Counted from the stretch's first letter, positions 9,616-19,502 are shown. The stretch is 64,000 nt of DNA from Pseudarthrobacter sp. NIBRBAC000502772 (GCF_006517235.1 NZ_CP041188.1:3162001-3226000); one strand, 5' to 3'. The notes: generated by a model not told the origin, from the letters alone. Numbers and translations: made by a program.

Positions 9616-11372
9616 TACTTGTTCTCCTTGGCTGCGCTCTTGGAGGAGCTGGTGAGCTGCTCCTGCTTTTCCGCGAGGCGGCGTTCTGCGATGGTCATGC
9701 GTCGTTCAGCCTCGGCGACCGCCCCGGTGTTCTTGGCCCGGACCACGGAGGGCTTGGCCTCAGGCGTGCGCAGGCGTCCGGCGCCACGGTAGAGCGGCAA
9801 AACACCGAGCCGCTTGGGGTCAAGGCCGGAGAGCCGGTGGCCCTCCCCGAAGAACTTGGTGCGCGCCAGGACCTGCAGGGTGGGGTGCGTGAACATAAAG
9901 ACCACGATGAGGTCGGCAATGGCCGTCAGACCGAGCGTGAATGCGAACCCGCGGACGTTGCCGACGGCAACAAAGTAAAGCACCAGCGCGGCCAGCAGGT
10001 TCACGGCCTTGGAGGCCAGCACAGTGCGCTTGGCCCGCTTCCAGCCGTTCTCCACGGCGGAGACCAATCCACGGCCTTCGCGGAGTTCATCGCGGATACG
10101 TTCAAAGTAGACGATGAACGAGTCTGCGGTCTGGCCGATGGCGACGATGAGGCCGGCCACGCCGGCAAGGGAAAGCCGGTAGTTTTCAGTCCAGCCCAGG
10201 AGGGCAATGGCCAGATAAGTGAGCGCACCGGCCACCACCAGCGATGCAATGGTCACCAGGCCCAAGGCCCGGTACTGGAAGAGTGAGTAGACCACCACCA
10301 GGAGCAAGCCGATGATGCCTGCAAGGAGGCCCATGCGCAGCTGTTCGCCACCCAAGGTGGCGGAGATCTGCTGGTCGCTTTGGATCTCGAAGCTGATGGG
10401 GAGCGCGCCGAAGCGTAGCTGGTCGGAAAGGACCTTGGCGGTCTGTTCGGTGAAGCCGCCGGTGATCTGCGGACGTCCATCGGTAATGACGGCCAAGGAC
10501 CGCGGCGCGGAAATGACCTGGTCGTCCAGAACGATGGCAAACTGCGCCTTCGGGTCGTTGCCGGTCTCGCCGCCTGCTGCCACGTAGAACTGGTTCAGGC
10601 GTTCGGTGACTGTCTTGAACTTGGCGGTGCCTTCGTCGTCGAACTGGATGTTGACGGCCCAGTCGTTGGTCACAGCGCCCTGCGCACCCTGCTGGAGCTG
10701 GAAGGAGGACGTGACAATGTTGCCGCCCTTGACCTCCACCGGACCCAGGATGTACTTGATGGCCGGCGTGGTGTCCGTTGCCGGTTCGCAGGTAACCAGG
10801 GGTTTGGCGGGATCGGAGGCTTCCGGGCTCTCCGGCGCAGGATTGTTGCAGTCCATGGTTTCGAACTGCCGGTAGATGTCCGCGGTGATCCAGTTGATAT
10901 CGCTGCCGTTGGCGGGTTCTGCCGTGGGCTTCGGAAGCTGGTCTTCGGGGGTGAGGGATTCCGTGGGGACGGGCGCGCCGTCTCCGTTCAGCAATACCGG
11001 ACGGAAGTTCATGTCCGCGGAGGCCTGGATCAGGTCCCGGGTTTCCTTCGTGGGTGTCCCCGGAAGGCTGACCACGACGTTGCGGCCGGACTGCGTGCTG
11101 ATTTCCGCTTCGGCAACACCTGAACCATCCACACGCTGGCGGATGATGGCTACGGCCTGGTTGAGCTGCTCTTCATTGATGTCCGAACCGCCCTCAACCT
11201 TGGGCGCCAGGATCATCTGGGTGCCACCCTCGAGGTCCAGCGCCAGCTTGGGTGCCCAGCTTGCCTGTCCGGCAAGGGTGCCGCCGGCCAGGACGGCGGT
11301 CAGCACGGCGAGGACTACGCCGAGCCACACCAGTACCCTCAGACCTGAGTTGTTAGGGCCAGTTCGTGCCAT
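9615..11372 (-). CDS. secD: Protein translocase subunit SecD
   Basis: Partner of SecF in the SecDF export complex. 585 aa: one N-terminal membrane helix (about 12-32), the conserved LALDLEGGTQMILAP motif, an extracytoplasmic P1-type domain, then a cluster of five helices beginning near LRMGLLAGIIGLLLVVVYSL with the functional AIGQTADSFIVYFERIRDE segment. A Pro/Glu-rich insertion with two Cys (DCNNPAPESPEASDP and LVTCEP) interrupts the extracytoplasmic domain, as in other actinobacterial SecD. The C-terminus has a charged, Glu/Lys-rich tail. The minus-strand order yajC-secD-secF is the usual one. Confidence 0.96.
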   Translation of the reverse strand: MARTGPNNSGLRVLVWLGVVLAVLTAVLAGGTLAGQASWAPKLALDLEGGTQMILAPKVEGGSDINEEQLNQAVAIIRQRVDGSGVAEAEISTQSGRNVVVSLPGTPTKETRDLIQASADMNFRPVLLNGDGAPVPTESLTPEDQLPKPTAEPANGSDINWITADIYRQFETMDCNNPAPESPEASDPAKPLVTCEPATDTTPAIKYILGPVEVKGGNIVTSSFQLQQGAQGAVTNDWAVNIQFDDEGTAKFKTVTERLNQFYVAAGGETGNDPKAQFAIVLDDQVISAPRSLAVITDGRPQITGGFTEQTAKVLSDQLRFGALPISFEIQSDQQISATLGGEQLRMGLLAGIIGLLLVVVYSLFQYRALGLVTIASLVVAGALTYLAIALLGWTENYRLSLAGVAGLIVAIGQTADSFIVYFERIRDELREGRGLVSAVENGWKRAKRTVLASKAVNLLAALVLYFVAVGNVRGFAFTLGLTAIADLIVVFMFTHPTLQVLARTKFFGEGHRLSGLDPKRLGVLPLYRGAGRLRTPEAKPSVVRAKNTGAVAEAERRMTIAERRLAEKQEQLTSSSKSAAKENK

Positions 11373-11483
11373 TGTCGATCTTTCTCTTATTTACGGAGGA
11401 ACCACCGGCGGGAGCTATCAGTCCCACCGGCGGTTGTCCCCAGCCGTAGAGGTGTTGTAACGCGGGCTGCCGTGCGGCGAGGA

Positions 11484-11879
11484 CTAGCTGTCCTTCTTGC
11501 CCTCGTCGTTGAGGCGCTTCAGGGTCTCGTCCGGGGTTTCGGCGGATGCCGTCGGGGTGCCCGCTTCTTCAGTGGTCAGGGCGGAGGCGTCATCCGGGAC
11601 GACCGGAGTCTCGGCTTCGACAGGCTCCACGATCTTGGTCACTGACTGGCGGTGGACGGTGGCCAGGTTCCCGGGCGAGAGTTCCAGGACAACCTTGTTC
11701 TCGGCGTCGTCCATGGAGACAATCCGGCCAAAGAGTCCGAAGCTTGTCATGACCTCTACACCAGGCTCGAACTGGGACTGCAGCGTTGCCTGCTGCTCCT
11801 TGGTCTTCTTGTTGCGGCGGAACATCATGAAGATAAAGATTCCGAGCATTGCGAACAAGACGATGTTCATTGGATCCAC
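11484..11879 (-). CDS. yajC: Preprotein translocase subunit YajC
   Basis: Small accessory subunit of the Sec holotranslocon. One membrane helix at the N-terminus (MNIVLFAMLGIFIFMMF), then RRNKKTKEQQATLQSQFEPG, VEVMTSFGLFGRIVSMDD and ATVHRQSVTKIV, all typical of YajC, followed by an acidic Thr/Pro-rich tail. The start chosen is the GTG at 11879 (VDPMNIVL); the ATG at 11870 is equally possible. A longer frame back to 11966 adds residues unlike the family. About 110 bp separate it from secD, including an imperfect GC-rich hairpin near 11405-11440. Confidence 0.88.
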   Translation of the reverse strand: MDPMNIVLFAMLGIFIFMMFRRNKKTKEQQATLQSQFEPGVEVMTSFGLFGRIVSMDDAENKVVLELSPGNLATVHRQSVTKIVEPVEAETPVVPDDASALTTEEAGTPTASAETPDETLKRLNDEGKKDS

Positions 11880-12051
11880 AGGGAAGATTCCGTTCTGTAC
11901 TGGCGTATCGGGTGTTTGGCAGCGTCCGCGTCGTTCCCCGTTGCAGAAAATGTGCCGGGCAGGCAACGGCTCCTCGGAGCCGCCGCGGGAACACAGACCC
12001 GAACGTGCCGGGTGTCATACCAGTCTAAAGGGAAAAGCTGGGACGACAGTG

Positions 12052-13140
12052 CTATTGCCCGTTCGGTGCCCATTCAGGCGTGGACTCGGCGTTTTCCGAG
12101 TCCGGTTCGAACAGATCAAGCGGCTCCTGCCCGAAAACTCCGGCCGGTATGGCGAAGCCCAGGTGGGTCCAGGCCGGAGCCATGGCGATGCGTCCCCTGG
12201 GCGTCCGGCCCAGCAGGCCTTCGCGCACCAGGAACGGTTCCGCCACCGTTTCCACGGTCTCGGTCTCCTCCCCCACCGCAATGGCCAGGGTGGAAAGTCC
12301 CACGGGTCCCCCACCGAACTTCGTGATGAGTGCCTCCAGGACTGCCCGGTCCAGCCGGTCCAGGCCTCGCTTGTCCACTTCATACATGTCCAGGGCGGCG
12401 GAAGCGGCGCGGGCATCAATCTGCTCAATCCCATGCACGAGTGCCCAGTCCCGGACCCGGCGGAGCAGGCGGTTGGCTATACGCGGCGTACCACGGGACC
12501 GGCCGGCAATTTCGCTGAAGCCCGCAGAGTTGACCTTGAGGTCCAGCAGGCCGGCGGAGCGCCTGAGCACCAGTTCGAGCTCGGCCACGCTGTAGAACTC
12601 CAAATGCCCGGTGAACCCGAACCTGTCCCGGAGCGGTCCTGGCAGCAGACCGGCGCGCGTGGTGGCACCCACCAGGGTGAAGGGCGGCAGTTCCAGCGGA
12701 ATGGCGGTGGCGCCGGCGCCCTTGCCCACCACAATGTCCACACGGAAGTCTTCCATGGCCATGTACAGCATTTCCTCTGCCGGCCTGGACATCCGGTGGA
12801 TCTCGTCCAGGAAGAGGACCTCCCCTTCGGAAAGGGAGGAAAGGATGGCGGCGAGGTCGCCGGCATGCTGGATGGCCGGACCGCTGCTGATCCGCAGTGG
12901 CGCGTTCATTTCAGCGGCCACGATCATGGCCAGGGTTGTTTTGCCCAGGCCTGGAGGGCCGGAAAACAGCACGTGGTCCGCGCTGCGCCCCCGCATCCGG
13001 GAGGCCTGCAGGACCAGCGAGAGTTGCCTGCGGACCCGGTGCTGGCCTACGAAGTCATCGAGGTTCTTCGGCCGGAGGGCGGCTTCGATCGCCCGTTCCT
13101 CGGGTTCCTCCCCTGCTGCCACCACAGAAGGCTCAGCCAC
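12052..13140 (-). CDS. ruvB: Holliday junction branch migration helicase RuvB
   Basis: Hexameric AAA+ motor that drives branch migration of Holliday junctions together with RuvA. 362 aa: Walker [11 protein letters not shown] (61-70), Walker [10 protein letters not shown] (109-117), sensor region [18 protein letters not shown], and a C-terminal winged helix including [10 protein letters not shown]. The C-terminus carries an acidic extension. The start overlaps the ruvA 3' end by 8 bp, so the two are translationally coupled. A gap of about 170 bp to yajC downstream shows no gene. Confidence 0.97.
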   Translation of the reverse strand: MAEPSVVAAGEEPEERAIEAALRPKNLDDFVGQHRVRRQLSLVLQASRMRGRSADHVLFSGPPGLGKTTLAMIVAAEMNAPLRISSGPAIQHAGDLAAILSSLSEGEVLFLDEIHRMSRPAEEMLYMAMEDFRVDIVVGKGAGATAIPLELPPFTLVGATTRAGLLPGPLRDRFGFTGHLEFYSVAELELVLRRSAGLLDLKVNSAGFSEIAGRSRGTPRIANRLLRRVRDWALVHGIEQIDARAASAALDMYEVDKRGLDRLDRAVLEALITKFGGGPVGLSTLAIAVGEETETVETVAEPFLVREGLLGRTPRGRIAMAPAWTHLGFAIPAGVFGQEPLDLFEPDSENAESTPEWAPNGQ

Positions 13141-13777
13141 GGCTGCCTACGCGATTACCGGCCCGCGCGCCGTCCTGGCCCAGCCAGCGCAGCGTGGTCC
13201 GCAGGATCTCGGCCACATTGCCACGGAATTCCACCTCGGGATCATCTGCAAGGGCCTTCTCGATACTGGCACCGGCATCCTTTTCCGACCACCCGAGGCT
13301 GGTCATCGCCGCCACCACCTGGGGCTTCCAGGCCGCTTCGGCTGGAGTGGACACGCCAGCGGCACCTGCCGTTCCGTGGGGCACCAGCTTGCCGGCCAGT
13401 TCCAGCACAATCCGGCCGGCCACCTTGGGGCCAATGCCGGGCACCGTGGTGAACGTCTTGCTGTCACTCGTGTGCGCGGCAACCCTGATCGCTTCAGGCT
13501 CGTGCACGGCGAGCACCGCCAGCGCGAGCCTCGGACCTACGCCGCTGACGCTGAGCAGGACATCGAAGACCTCGCGTTCGTCGTCGGTGGCAAAACCGAA
13601 CAGGGTGAGGGAATCCTCGCGCACGATCAGCGACGTGAAGAGTTTGCCTTCCTCGCCGGTGCGGAGGCGGCTGAGGGTCTGCGGCGTGGCGTTGACGCTC
13701 ATGCCCGCCCCGTTGAGGTCGATCACGGCAGCGGAAAGGCCAACGTGCGCTACGGTTCCGCGAAGGAAACTGATCAA
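13133..13777 (-). CDS. ruvA: Holliday junction DNA helicase subunit RuvA
   Basis: Tetrameric junction-binding partner of RuvB. 214 aa, slightly longer than the usual 200. N-terminal OB-fold ([13 protein letters not shown]), two helix-hairpin-helix motifs in the middle ([16 protein letters not shown] and [17 protein letters not shown]), an Ala-rich flexible linker, and a C-terminal domain ([21 protein letters not shown]) that contacts RuvB. It overlaps ruvB and is separated from ruvC by 90 bp that contain an SOS-box-like sequence. Confidence 0.96.
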   Translation of the reverse strand: MISFLRGTVAHVGLSAAVIDLNGAGMSVNATPQTLSRLRTGEEGKLFTSLIVREDSLTLFGFATDDEREVFDVLLSVSGVGPRLALAVLAVHEPEAIRVAAHTSDSKTFTTVPGIGPKVAGRIVLELAGKLVPHGTAGAAGVSTPAEAAWKPQVVAAMTSLGWSEKDAGASIEKALADDPEVEFRGNVAEILRTTLRWLGQDGARAGNRVGSRG

Positions 13778-13827
13778 AGCCGGGCTCCTGGTGTACTGCC
13801 GGACTCTTGGGGGTAGGACCGGCTATC

Positions 13828-13841
13828 CGAACATATCTACG
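13828..13841 (-). promoter_or_regulatory. Possible degenerate SOS box upstream of ruvA
   Basis: Read on the minus strand, CGTAGATATGTTCG carries one exact GTTCG half-site of the actinobacterial LexA consensus (CGAAC-N4-GTTCG) and a second half with two mismatches. It lies about 50 bp upstream of the ruvA start, in the only sizeable gap of the ruvCAB cluster. ruv genes are LexA-controlled in many bacteria, but this match alone is weak. Confidence 0.35.
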
Positions 13842-13867
13842 AATACCCTAGCAAGCGCCCCGGACAT

Positions 13868-14446
13868 TCAGCGTGCGCGGCGCGCTTTCGCCTCGGCATC
13901 GGCCCACGCGCGCTGGGCCGGCGTCAGCGACAGGCTGCCGGGGCCGGTGGTGGCCACCGCGGCTCCGCTGCCCGCGCGCCAGGCGTGGGTGATGGCAAGT
14001 GCCAGGGCATCCGCAGCGTCCGCCGGCCGCGGCGGCGCGTCCAGCCTGAGGATTTTTGTAACGAGTTTGGTCACGGCTTCCTTGTTGGAGGTCCCGCTGC
14101 CGGTCACCGCTGCCTTCACTTCCGACGGCGTGTGCAGAGCCACCGGGATGCCGCGCCGGGCGGCAGCGGCAATCACGACGCCGGAGGCCTGCGCCACGCC
14201 CATCACCGTGCTGACGTTGAGCTGGGAAAAAACGCGTTCGACGGCGAGCACCTGGGGTTCGTAGCGGTCCAGCCACTCGTCGATGGCCAAGGCAATAACC
14301 AGCAGGCGCTGGTCCAGCGTCTCGTCGGGAGAGGTACCCACCACGCCCACTGCCACCATTGTGGCCCGACGGTTCCGCTCGACGTCGACCACGCCGATGC
14401 CGCACCGGGTGAGGCCAGGGTCAACGCCCAATACCCGCAGCGTCAC
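13868..14446 (-). CDS. ruvC: Crossover junction endodeoxyribonuclease RuvC
   Basis: Dimeric resolvase that nicks Holliday junctions. 192 aa with the four acidic metal ligands in place: D9 in [11 protein letters not shown]70 in LAVERVFSQ, and D143/D146 in [15 protein letters not shown]. Length and motif spacing are standard. It lies 35 bp downstream of yebC and 90 bp upstream of ruvA, in the classical yebC-ruvC-ruvA-ruvB order. The Ala/Arg-rich C-terminal tail is variable in the family. Confidence 0.96.
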   Translation of the reverse strand: MTLRVLGVDPGLTRCGIGVVDVERNRRATMVAVGVVGTSPDETLDQRLLVIALAIDEWLDRYEPQVLAVERVFSQLNVSTVMGVAQASGVVIAAAARRGIPVALHTPSEVKAAVTGSGTSNKEAVTKLVTKILRLDAPPRPADAADALALAITHAWRAGSGAAVATTGPGSLSLTPAQRAWADAEAKARRAR

Positions 14447-14481
14447 CCTGGGACATCCGCCTTAGGCCACAAAGCGGAAGG

Positions 14482-15237
14482 TCACTCAGCTTCCAGGGCG
14501 GCCTGGACTTCGTCGCTGAGGTCGGCGTTGCTGTACACGTTCTGGACGTCGTCGAGCTCTTCCAGGGCGTCCACGAGCTTCATGAACTTCTTGGCGGCAT
14601 CGAGGTCCAGCGGCACCTGCATGGACGGCACAAACTCGGCTTCGTCGGTCTCGTACTCGATTCCGGCTTCCTTGAGGGCATCACGGATGGCCTGGAGGTC
14701 GGTCGGCTCGGAGTGGATCTCGAAGCTTTCCCCGTTGTCCTTGACTTCCTCGGCTCCGGCGTCGAGGACGGCCATCAGGACGTCGTCCTCGCTCAGGCCG
14801 TTCTTCGGCAGCGACACGACGCCCTTCCGGCTGAAGAGGTAGCTGACCGAACCGGGGTCGGCGATGGTGCCGCCGTTGCGGGAGATGGCCAGGCGGACCT
14901 CGGAGGCGGCACGGTTCTTGTTGTCCGTGAGGCACTCGATCAGCAGCGCCGAACCCTGCGGGCCGCGGCATTCGTACATAATCTCGGTGTAGTCAACCAC
15001 TTCGCCGGTGAGGCCGGCGCCACGCTTGATGGCACGGTCGATGTTGTCGGCCGGAACGGAGGTCTTCTTGGCCTTGGTGACGGCGAGTTCCAGGCCCGGG
15101 TTACCGGCGAGGTCCGGTCCGCCCATACGCGCGGCGACTTCGATGTTCTTGATCAGTTTGGCGAACGATTTTGCACGGCGGCTATCGAGGATGGCCTTCT
15201 TGTGCTTGGTAGTCGCCCATTTGGAGTGTCCTGACAT
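14482..15237 (-). CDS. YebC/PmpR-family protein
   Basis: YebC/TACO1-type protein, 251 aa, complete from [18 protein letters not shown] to an acidic C-terminus. The family has been described as DNA-binding regulators and, for some members, as translation factors that relieve ribosome stalling on proline-rich stretches; which applies here is not visible. Conserved landmarks are [38 protein letters not shown], and the acidic central domain with [16 protein letters not shown]. It starts 3 bp after the pdxT stop, so it is almost certainly co-transcribed with pdxT. Confidence 0.95.
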   Translation of the reverse strand: MSGHSKWATTKHKKAILDSRRAKSFAKLIKNIEVAARMGGPDLAGNPGLELAVTKAKKTSVPADNIDRAIKRGAGLTGEVVDYTEIMYECRGPQGSALLIECLTDNKNRAASEVRLAISRNGGTIADPGSVSYLFSRKGVVSLPKNGLSEDDVLMAVLDAGAEEVKDNGESFEIHSEPTDLQAIRDALKEAGIEYETDEAEFVPSMQVPLDLDAAKKFMKLVDALEELDDVQNVYSNADLSDEVQAALEAE

Positions 15238-15240
15238 GCT

Positions 15241-15951
15241 TTACGCGTCTCCTCTGATCATGCGGATAAAAAGTTCATGTACGCGTTTCTCCCCAGTCAC
15301 TTCCGGGTGGAAGGAGGTGGCCAGCAGGTGGCCGGAACGCACTGCAACAATTCTAGCTGTCCCCGGCAGAGTCGCCGCGTGGGACGCGTGCTCAGGGTCT
15401 GCGGGCTCCACCTGTGCCAGTATCTCCACGCCGTCGCCGACGCGTTCCACCCAGGGGCCGCGGATGAACACTGCGTGTACCGGAGCGACACCGGATTCCG
15501 TGGCGCTGAAGTCCAGGCCCTTGAAATCCAGGTCCGTTTCGAAGGACTCGCGCTGCCGGCCAAAGGCGTTGCGCCGCACAGTGATGTCCAGGCCACCGAA
15601 GGTCTGTTGCGGGTGGCCGGCCAGGTCTGTGGCGGGATCGGCGATCTCGTCGGCGAGGAGGATCATGCCAGCGCAGGAACCGTAGACCGGCAGTCCGTCG
15701 CGGATCCGGTCCTTCAACGGTCCGGCCAGCTCAAAGGCGCGGGCCAGCTTGTCGATGGCCGTGGATTCTCCGCCGGGAATGATGAGGCCGTCCAGGCCGT
15801 CCAGTTCGGAGGGGCGGCGGATTCCGACGCCGGCGGCACCCGCGGCTTCCACGGCCCGGAGGTGTTCGCGGAAGTCGCCCTGAAGTGCCAGGACGCCGAT
15901 CCGGAGGCCCGAGCCCACGCGTGCAGAAGCAGCCGAAAGGGGGTTTGTCAT
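15241..15951 (-). CDS. pdxT: Pyridoxal 5'-phosphate synthase glutaminase subunit PdxT
   Basis: Hydrolyses glutamine and channels ammonia to PdxS for direct pyridoxal phosphate synthesis. 236 aa class I glutaminase with nucleophile C93 in [12 protein letters not shown]215 and E217 in SFHPEV, and the oxyanion region [13 protein letters not shown] (58-70). The N-terminus has about 15 extra residues before the conserved [14 protein letters not shown]. Its partner pdxS is about 5.8 kb away on the same strand rather than adjacent. It is divergent from murT across a gap of 90 bp. Confidence 0.96.
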   Translation of the reverse strand: MTNPLSAASARVGSGLRIGVLALQGDFREHLRAVEAAGAAGVGIRRPSELDGLDGLIIPGGESTAIDKLARAFELAGPLKDRIRDGLPVYGSCAGMILLADEIADPATDLAGHPQQTFGGLDITVRRNAFGRQRESFETDLDFKGLDFSATESGVAPVHAVFIRGPWVERVGDGVEILAQVEPADPEHASHAATLPGTARIVAVRSGHLLATSFHPEVTGEKRVHELFIRMIRGDA

Positions 15952-16041
15952 CCAATCAGCATAATGTGCGCTGGTCCCGGGGCGGCGCCGGAAGCGCTTC
16001 CGGGAAGGGTTCTATGCCGTTGCTGGGATATATTACAGAGC

Positions 16042-17334
16042 ATGCTTTACATCAGTGTTCCGCTCGGCAAGCTGGTCCGCCGGGTGTCCCGGCTCAGGGG
16101 CGGAGGGTCCGCGCTGCCCGGGCTGGTGGTCGAAAAAATCGATCCCGGCTTTATGCAGCGGACGCTCTCCACGCTCCCCCACGGCGTCGCCGTGGTGAGC
16201 GGAACCAACGGCAAAACCACCACCACCAAGATGGTGGTGGAACTCCTGGAAAGCCAGGGCCTGAAGGTCTTCACCAACCGCACCGGCAGCAATTTCACCC
16301 GCGGCGTGGCGGCCGCCCTGCTGGGCGAAGTGGACTGGCGCGGCAGGCTCAGGGCCGACGTCGCCGTGCTGGAGCTCGACGAAGCCCACGCCACGCATTT
16401 TGTGAACCGTGTTCCGCCGCGGTACAGCCTCCTGCTCAACGTCCTGCGTGACCAATTGGACCGGTTCGGCGAGATCGACAAAACGGCCCAGCTGCTGCAG
16501 CACATCGCGGACAAAACCACCGGAACAGTAGTCCTCAACCGGGAGGATCCGCGGGTGGCCCGCATCGCGGAAACCCTCACCGGCCAGGACGTCCAGTACT
16601 TCGGCCTGGACGATTCGCTCCTCAGCACCTTCCCCAACGACGACGACATGCGGGCAGCGCCCGGCAGCCCCGCCCCCGCAGCGCTCCCCCACAAGCCAGC
16701 GGCCGACGTCGTACTCCGCAAAGTGGGGCCGGACACCGCCGATTTTGAGTACGACGGCGCCACGGTCACCACCGCGATGAAGCTCCGCGGCGTCTACAAC
16801 ATCTTTAACGCGGCTGCGGCGCTGACCCTGGCCCGCAGCATCTGCGGCGGCGGTGCCGCCACAGCCGACCACGCCACCCTGCTCACCGCGCTGTCCCAGG
16901 TGGAGCCGGCGTTCGGCCGCGGCGAAAGCCTCACGGTGGACGGCCAGCCCCTGGACCTCGTCCTGGTGAAGAACCCCAGCGGTTTCCGGCTGGGACTGAA
17001 GTCCTTCCCCGCGGGCGGTTACGCCACAATGATCGCCATCAACGACAACTACGCCGACGGCCGGGACATGTCCTGGCTCTGGGACGTGGAATTCGATTCG
17101 CTCCGCGACGGCGGCGTGGACCAGCTGACAGGTTCCCGCGCCTACGACATGGCGCTGCGGCTGCAGTATGACGACGTCCGGATCGGCGGGGTCCAGCCGG
17201 AGATCGCGCCCGCACTCGCCGCGTTCATCCGGGACGCCAAGGGCAAACCGAAGCGGATCTTCTGCACCTACACAGCCATGCTGGCCATCCGCCGCGAGCT
17301 GTCCAAAATCACCACAGTGGAGGTGGTCTCATGA
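16042..17334 (+). CDS. murT: Lipid II isoglutaminyl synthase subunit MurT
   Basis: Mur-ligase-like subunit that, with GatD, amidates the D-glutamate alpha-carboxyl of lipid II peptidoglycan precursor at the cytoplasmic membrane face. 430 aa. It has a P-loop SGTNGKTTTTKMV, TNRTGSNFTRGVAAAL, VLELDEAHATHFV, and the C-terminal DUF1727 domain with INDNYADGRDMSWLWDVEF, which holds the catalytic Asp/Asn residues. The start is taken as the ATG at 16042 (MLYISVPLGKLVRRVSRL), since upstream codons are antisense to pdxT. The four-cysteine zinc ribbon usual in the central domain is not present: the only cysteines are in SICGGG and IFCTYT. It overlaps gatD by 4 bp. Confidence 0.93.
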   Translation: MLYISVPLGKLVRRVSRLRGGGSALPGLVVEKIDPGFMQRTLSTLPHGVAVVSGTNGKTTTTKMVVELLESQGLKVFTNRTGSNFTRGVAAALLGEVDWRGRLRADVAVLELDEAHATHFVNRVPPRYSLLLNVLRDQLDRFGEIDKTAQLLQHIADKTTGTVVLNREDPRVARIAETLTGQDVQYFGLDDSLLSTFPNDDDMRAAPGSPAPAALPHKPAADVVLRKVGPDTADFEYDGATVTTAMKLRGVYNIFNAAAALTLARSICGGGAATADHATLLTALSQVEPAFGRGESLTVDGQPLDLVLVKNPSGFRLGLKSFPAGGYATMIAINDNYADGRDMSWLWDVEFDSLRDGGVDQLTGSRAYDMALRLQYDDVRIGGVQPEIAPALAAFIRDAKGKPKRIFCTYTAMLAIRRELSKITTVEVVS

Positions 17335-18098
17335 CCGCTGAATCAACCGGCATCGGGCCGGACGGCGTCGAACAGAATTCCAAGGGGACCATCCGGGTCC
17401 TGCAGCTCTACCCGCGGGACATGAACATCTACGGCGACTGGGGCAACGCCCTGGTCCTCAAGCAGCGGATCAGCTGGCACGGCTACACCCCGGAGCTGTT
17501 GGAGTACAACGTCGGCGACGAATTTCCCGCCGATGTTGACCTGGTTGTCGGGGGCGGCGGCCAGGACAGCGGACAGCTGGTCATCAAGGACGACCTGCAG
17601 TCGCAGACCGGCGTCCTCACGAAGCTGGCCGAGGACGGCGCACCCATGCTGGTGATCTGCGGGCTGTACCAGCTGTTCGGGCGCTTCTTCAAGACCCGCT
17701 TAGGCTCGGTCATACCGGGCATCGGTGTCCTGGACGTGGAGACACACGGCACGGACGAACGCCTGATCGGCAACGTCCGGGTGGCCACCGAAGAGTTCGG
17801 CGAGGTGCTGGGATACGAGAACCACAGCGGGCAGACCACGCTGGGTCCCGGCGTCCGGCCGCTGGGGACCACCGCGAAAGGTACCGGCAACAACAGCAGC
17901 GACGGTCACGAGGGCGCACGCTACAAGAATGTCGTGGCCAGCTACCTGCATGGTTCGCTGCTACCCAAGAACCCTGCCATCGCCGACTTCCTTATCAGGA
18001 CCGCTGCCGAGCGCAAATACGGCACCTTCACGGCCGGCGCCCCGGACGACCGCTACGCGGTGCTTGCCAGGGAGCACGCAACGCGCCGTCCGCGCTGA
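17331..18098 (+). CDS. gatD: Lipid II isoglutaminyl synthase glutaminase subunit GatD
   Basis: Class I glutamine amidotransferase that supplies ammonia to MurT. 255 aa, with nucleophile C110 in LVICGLYQLFG and catalytic H207 in SYLHGSLLPKNP; GGGGQDSGQ (74-82) lies near the active site. The ATG at 17331 overlaps the murT stop (ATGA), so production is coupled. An N-terminal extension of about 20 residues precedes the conserved IRVLQLYPRDMNIYGDWGN start. The pair is convergent with the CapA-like gene. Confidence 0.94.
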   Translation: MTAESTGIGPDGVEQNSKGTIRVLQLYPRDMNIYGDWGNALVLKQRISWHGYTPELLEYNVGDEFPADVDLVVGGGGQDSGQLVIKDDLQSQTGVLTKLAEDGAPMLVICGLYQLFGRFFKTRLGSVIPGIGVLDVETHGTDERLIGNVRVATEEFGEVLGYENHSGQTTLGPGVRPLGTTAKGTGNNSSDGHEGARYKNVVASYLHGSLLPKNPAIADFLIRTAAERKYGTFTAGAPDDRYAVLAREHATRRPR

Positions 18099-18149
18099 TT
18101 GTTGCCGCGCTGAGTAGCGCTGGGCGGACGATTTCCCCGTCGAACTGTC

Positions 18150-19430
18150 TCAGGGATCCTTGGTGATCAGCAGTTCGTGCGCGCCGGCAGCAGCCGCGCC
18201 CATCGAGTCCACCACGGTGGCGGTCCTCACCCTGGTAGCGGCGTCGGCCTCGGCAGTTGCACAGACGCCCTGCGGTGCATCGGTTGCCACCGAGCACCAG
18301 CGGTACGGATCGCGGACAATCACCGAGGGGGCCCAGGCCAGGTCCGACGCCGTCCACTTCCCGGCTGCGTCCTGGCTGAACTGTGCCCGCACGAGCAGGC
18401 CCTCGTTGTTCACTACGTACCAGGGCGACAGTTCGGTGACTCCGTTGCCCAGGCCGTAGACGATCCAGGTTCCCTTGTAGTTTTCGATGGGCAGCACCGA
18501 GTGGGTGTGGTGGCCGTAGATCATGGTGAACTGGCCGCTGTCCACCAGGGCGTGGGCAACCTCCTGCTGCTGGGCGTTGGCTTCACTGGCATACTCGTCG
18601 CCGGCGTGCATGGCACCGAGCACGATGTCCGCGCCGAGCGCCCTTGCCTTCACGGCCTTGGCGATCATGGTGGGCGCATCCAGCATGTCCACCTGCCAGT
18701 CGTATTCAGGGTATTGGCCGTTGAGCCCGTAGGTTCCCTGGATGATGGCAATCTTGGCGGCGCTGGTCTGCAGGATCAGGATTCCCTGCGACTCGGTCTG
18801 GGTGCGGTAGGAACCGGTGTGCTTCAGCCCCGCCGCATCCAGGGCGTCCAGGGTACGCAATACTCCGTCCGTGCTTCGGTCGATCGTGTGGTTGCTCGCG
18901 GTGGTGCAGGCCTGGTACCCCACCGCCTTAGCGGCTGTGATGATCTGCGGCGGGACGTTGAATGACGGGTACGCGGAGAACGGACCATCGGGCCCGGCCA
19001 CGGGCGTTTCCTGGTGGCAGATAGCGAGGTCGCTGGCATGGATGTACTTTCGTTGGCCTTCGAGGAGCGGGGTGAAGTCCAGCCCTGGTTTGCCTGCTGC
19101 GGCAGCATCGTCGCGGGCCTGTTGCCAGAGTTGGGTGTGGACCAGCATGTCGCCGGTCACGACGACGGACGTGCACCGCAGCGTGGGGCAGGCCGGCCCC
19201 GCGCCGGGGGTGGGAGTGGGCGTCGGGGTGGGGGTCGCCGTCGGGCTTGGCTGCCTTGTCCCGGCGCCGGTAGTCGCGGCTGCACCGGAGGACGGAACAG
19301 TCTGTTCGGCGACCAGGCCGCATCCTGCCAGCAGGGCAGCGGCCAGGACGCCGGCGGACACCGCAGCAGCGGAACGAACAGCAACAGCGCGCACCGAAGC
19401 AGCGCCCAACCTTTTCCCCATAGGCGTCAT
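18150..19430 (-). CDS. CapA-family lipoprotein (metallophosphatase fold)
   Basis: Exported lipoprotein of the CapA/PgsA family, 426 aa; CapA proteins take part in capsule or poly-gamma-glutamate handling, but no other capsule gene is near, so the substrate is unknown. The signal peptide ends at the lipobox LLAGC, followed by a Thr/Pro repeat linker (TPTPTPTPTP) and the catalytic domain with VVTGDMLVH, IHASDLAICHQETP, TTASNHTIDRSTDG, GAMHAGDEY and YGHHTHSVLPIE. The start is ATG 19430 or 19421 (MTPMGKRL); the open frame upstream runs into the divergent peptidase gene. The closeness of the two divergent starts (about 70 bp) implies abutting promoters. Confidence 0.85.
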   Translation of the reverse strand: MTPMGKRLGAASVRAVAVRSAAAVSAGVLAAALLAGCGLVAEQTVPSSGAAATTGAGTRQPSPTATPTPTPTPTPGAGPACPTLRCTSVVVTGDMLVHTQLWQQARDDAAAAGKPGLDFTPLLEGQRKYIHASDLAICHQETPVAGPDGPFSAYPSFNVPPQIITAAKAVGYQACTTASNHTIDRSTDGVLRTLDALDAAGLKHTGSYRTQTESQGILILQTSAAKIAIIQGTYGLNGQYPEYDWQVDMLDAPTMIAKAVKARALGADIVLGAMHAGDEYASEANAQQQEVAHALVDSGQFTMIYGHHTHSVLPIENYKGTWIVYGLGNGVTELSPWYVVNNEGLLVRAQFSQDAAGKWTASDLAWAPSVIVRDPYRWCSVATDAPQGVCATAEADAATRVRTATVVDSMGAAAAGAHELLITKDP

Positions 19431-19502
19431 TGTAGGTCTGGCCGCCGCGCAAATTCGGCAAAGCCGCGCGTTGAGAAGCATGCGCCAGTATGAAAGGTTT
19501 GC

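Noticed and set aside
11497..13452. 651-codon open frame on the plus strand across yajC and ruvB
   Set aside because: Antisense to three intact conserved genes and of composition typical of antisense frames.
15277..16041. Upstream extension of the MurT frame
   Set aside because: Antisense to pdxT; conserved MurT sequence begins at the ATG 16042.
18098..18149. Convergent gap between gatD and the CapA gene
   Set aside because: A short imperfect GCGCTG repeat is present, too weak to call a terminator.
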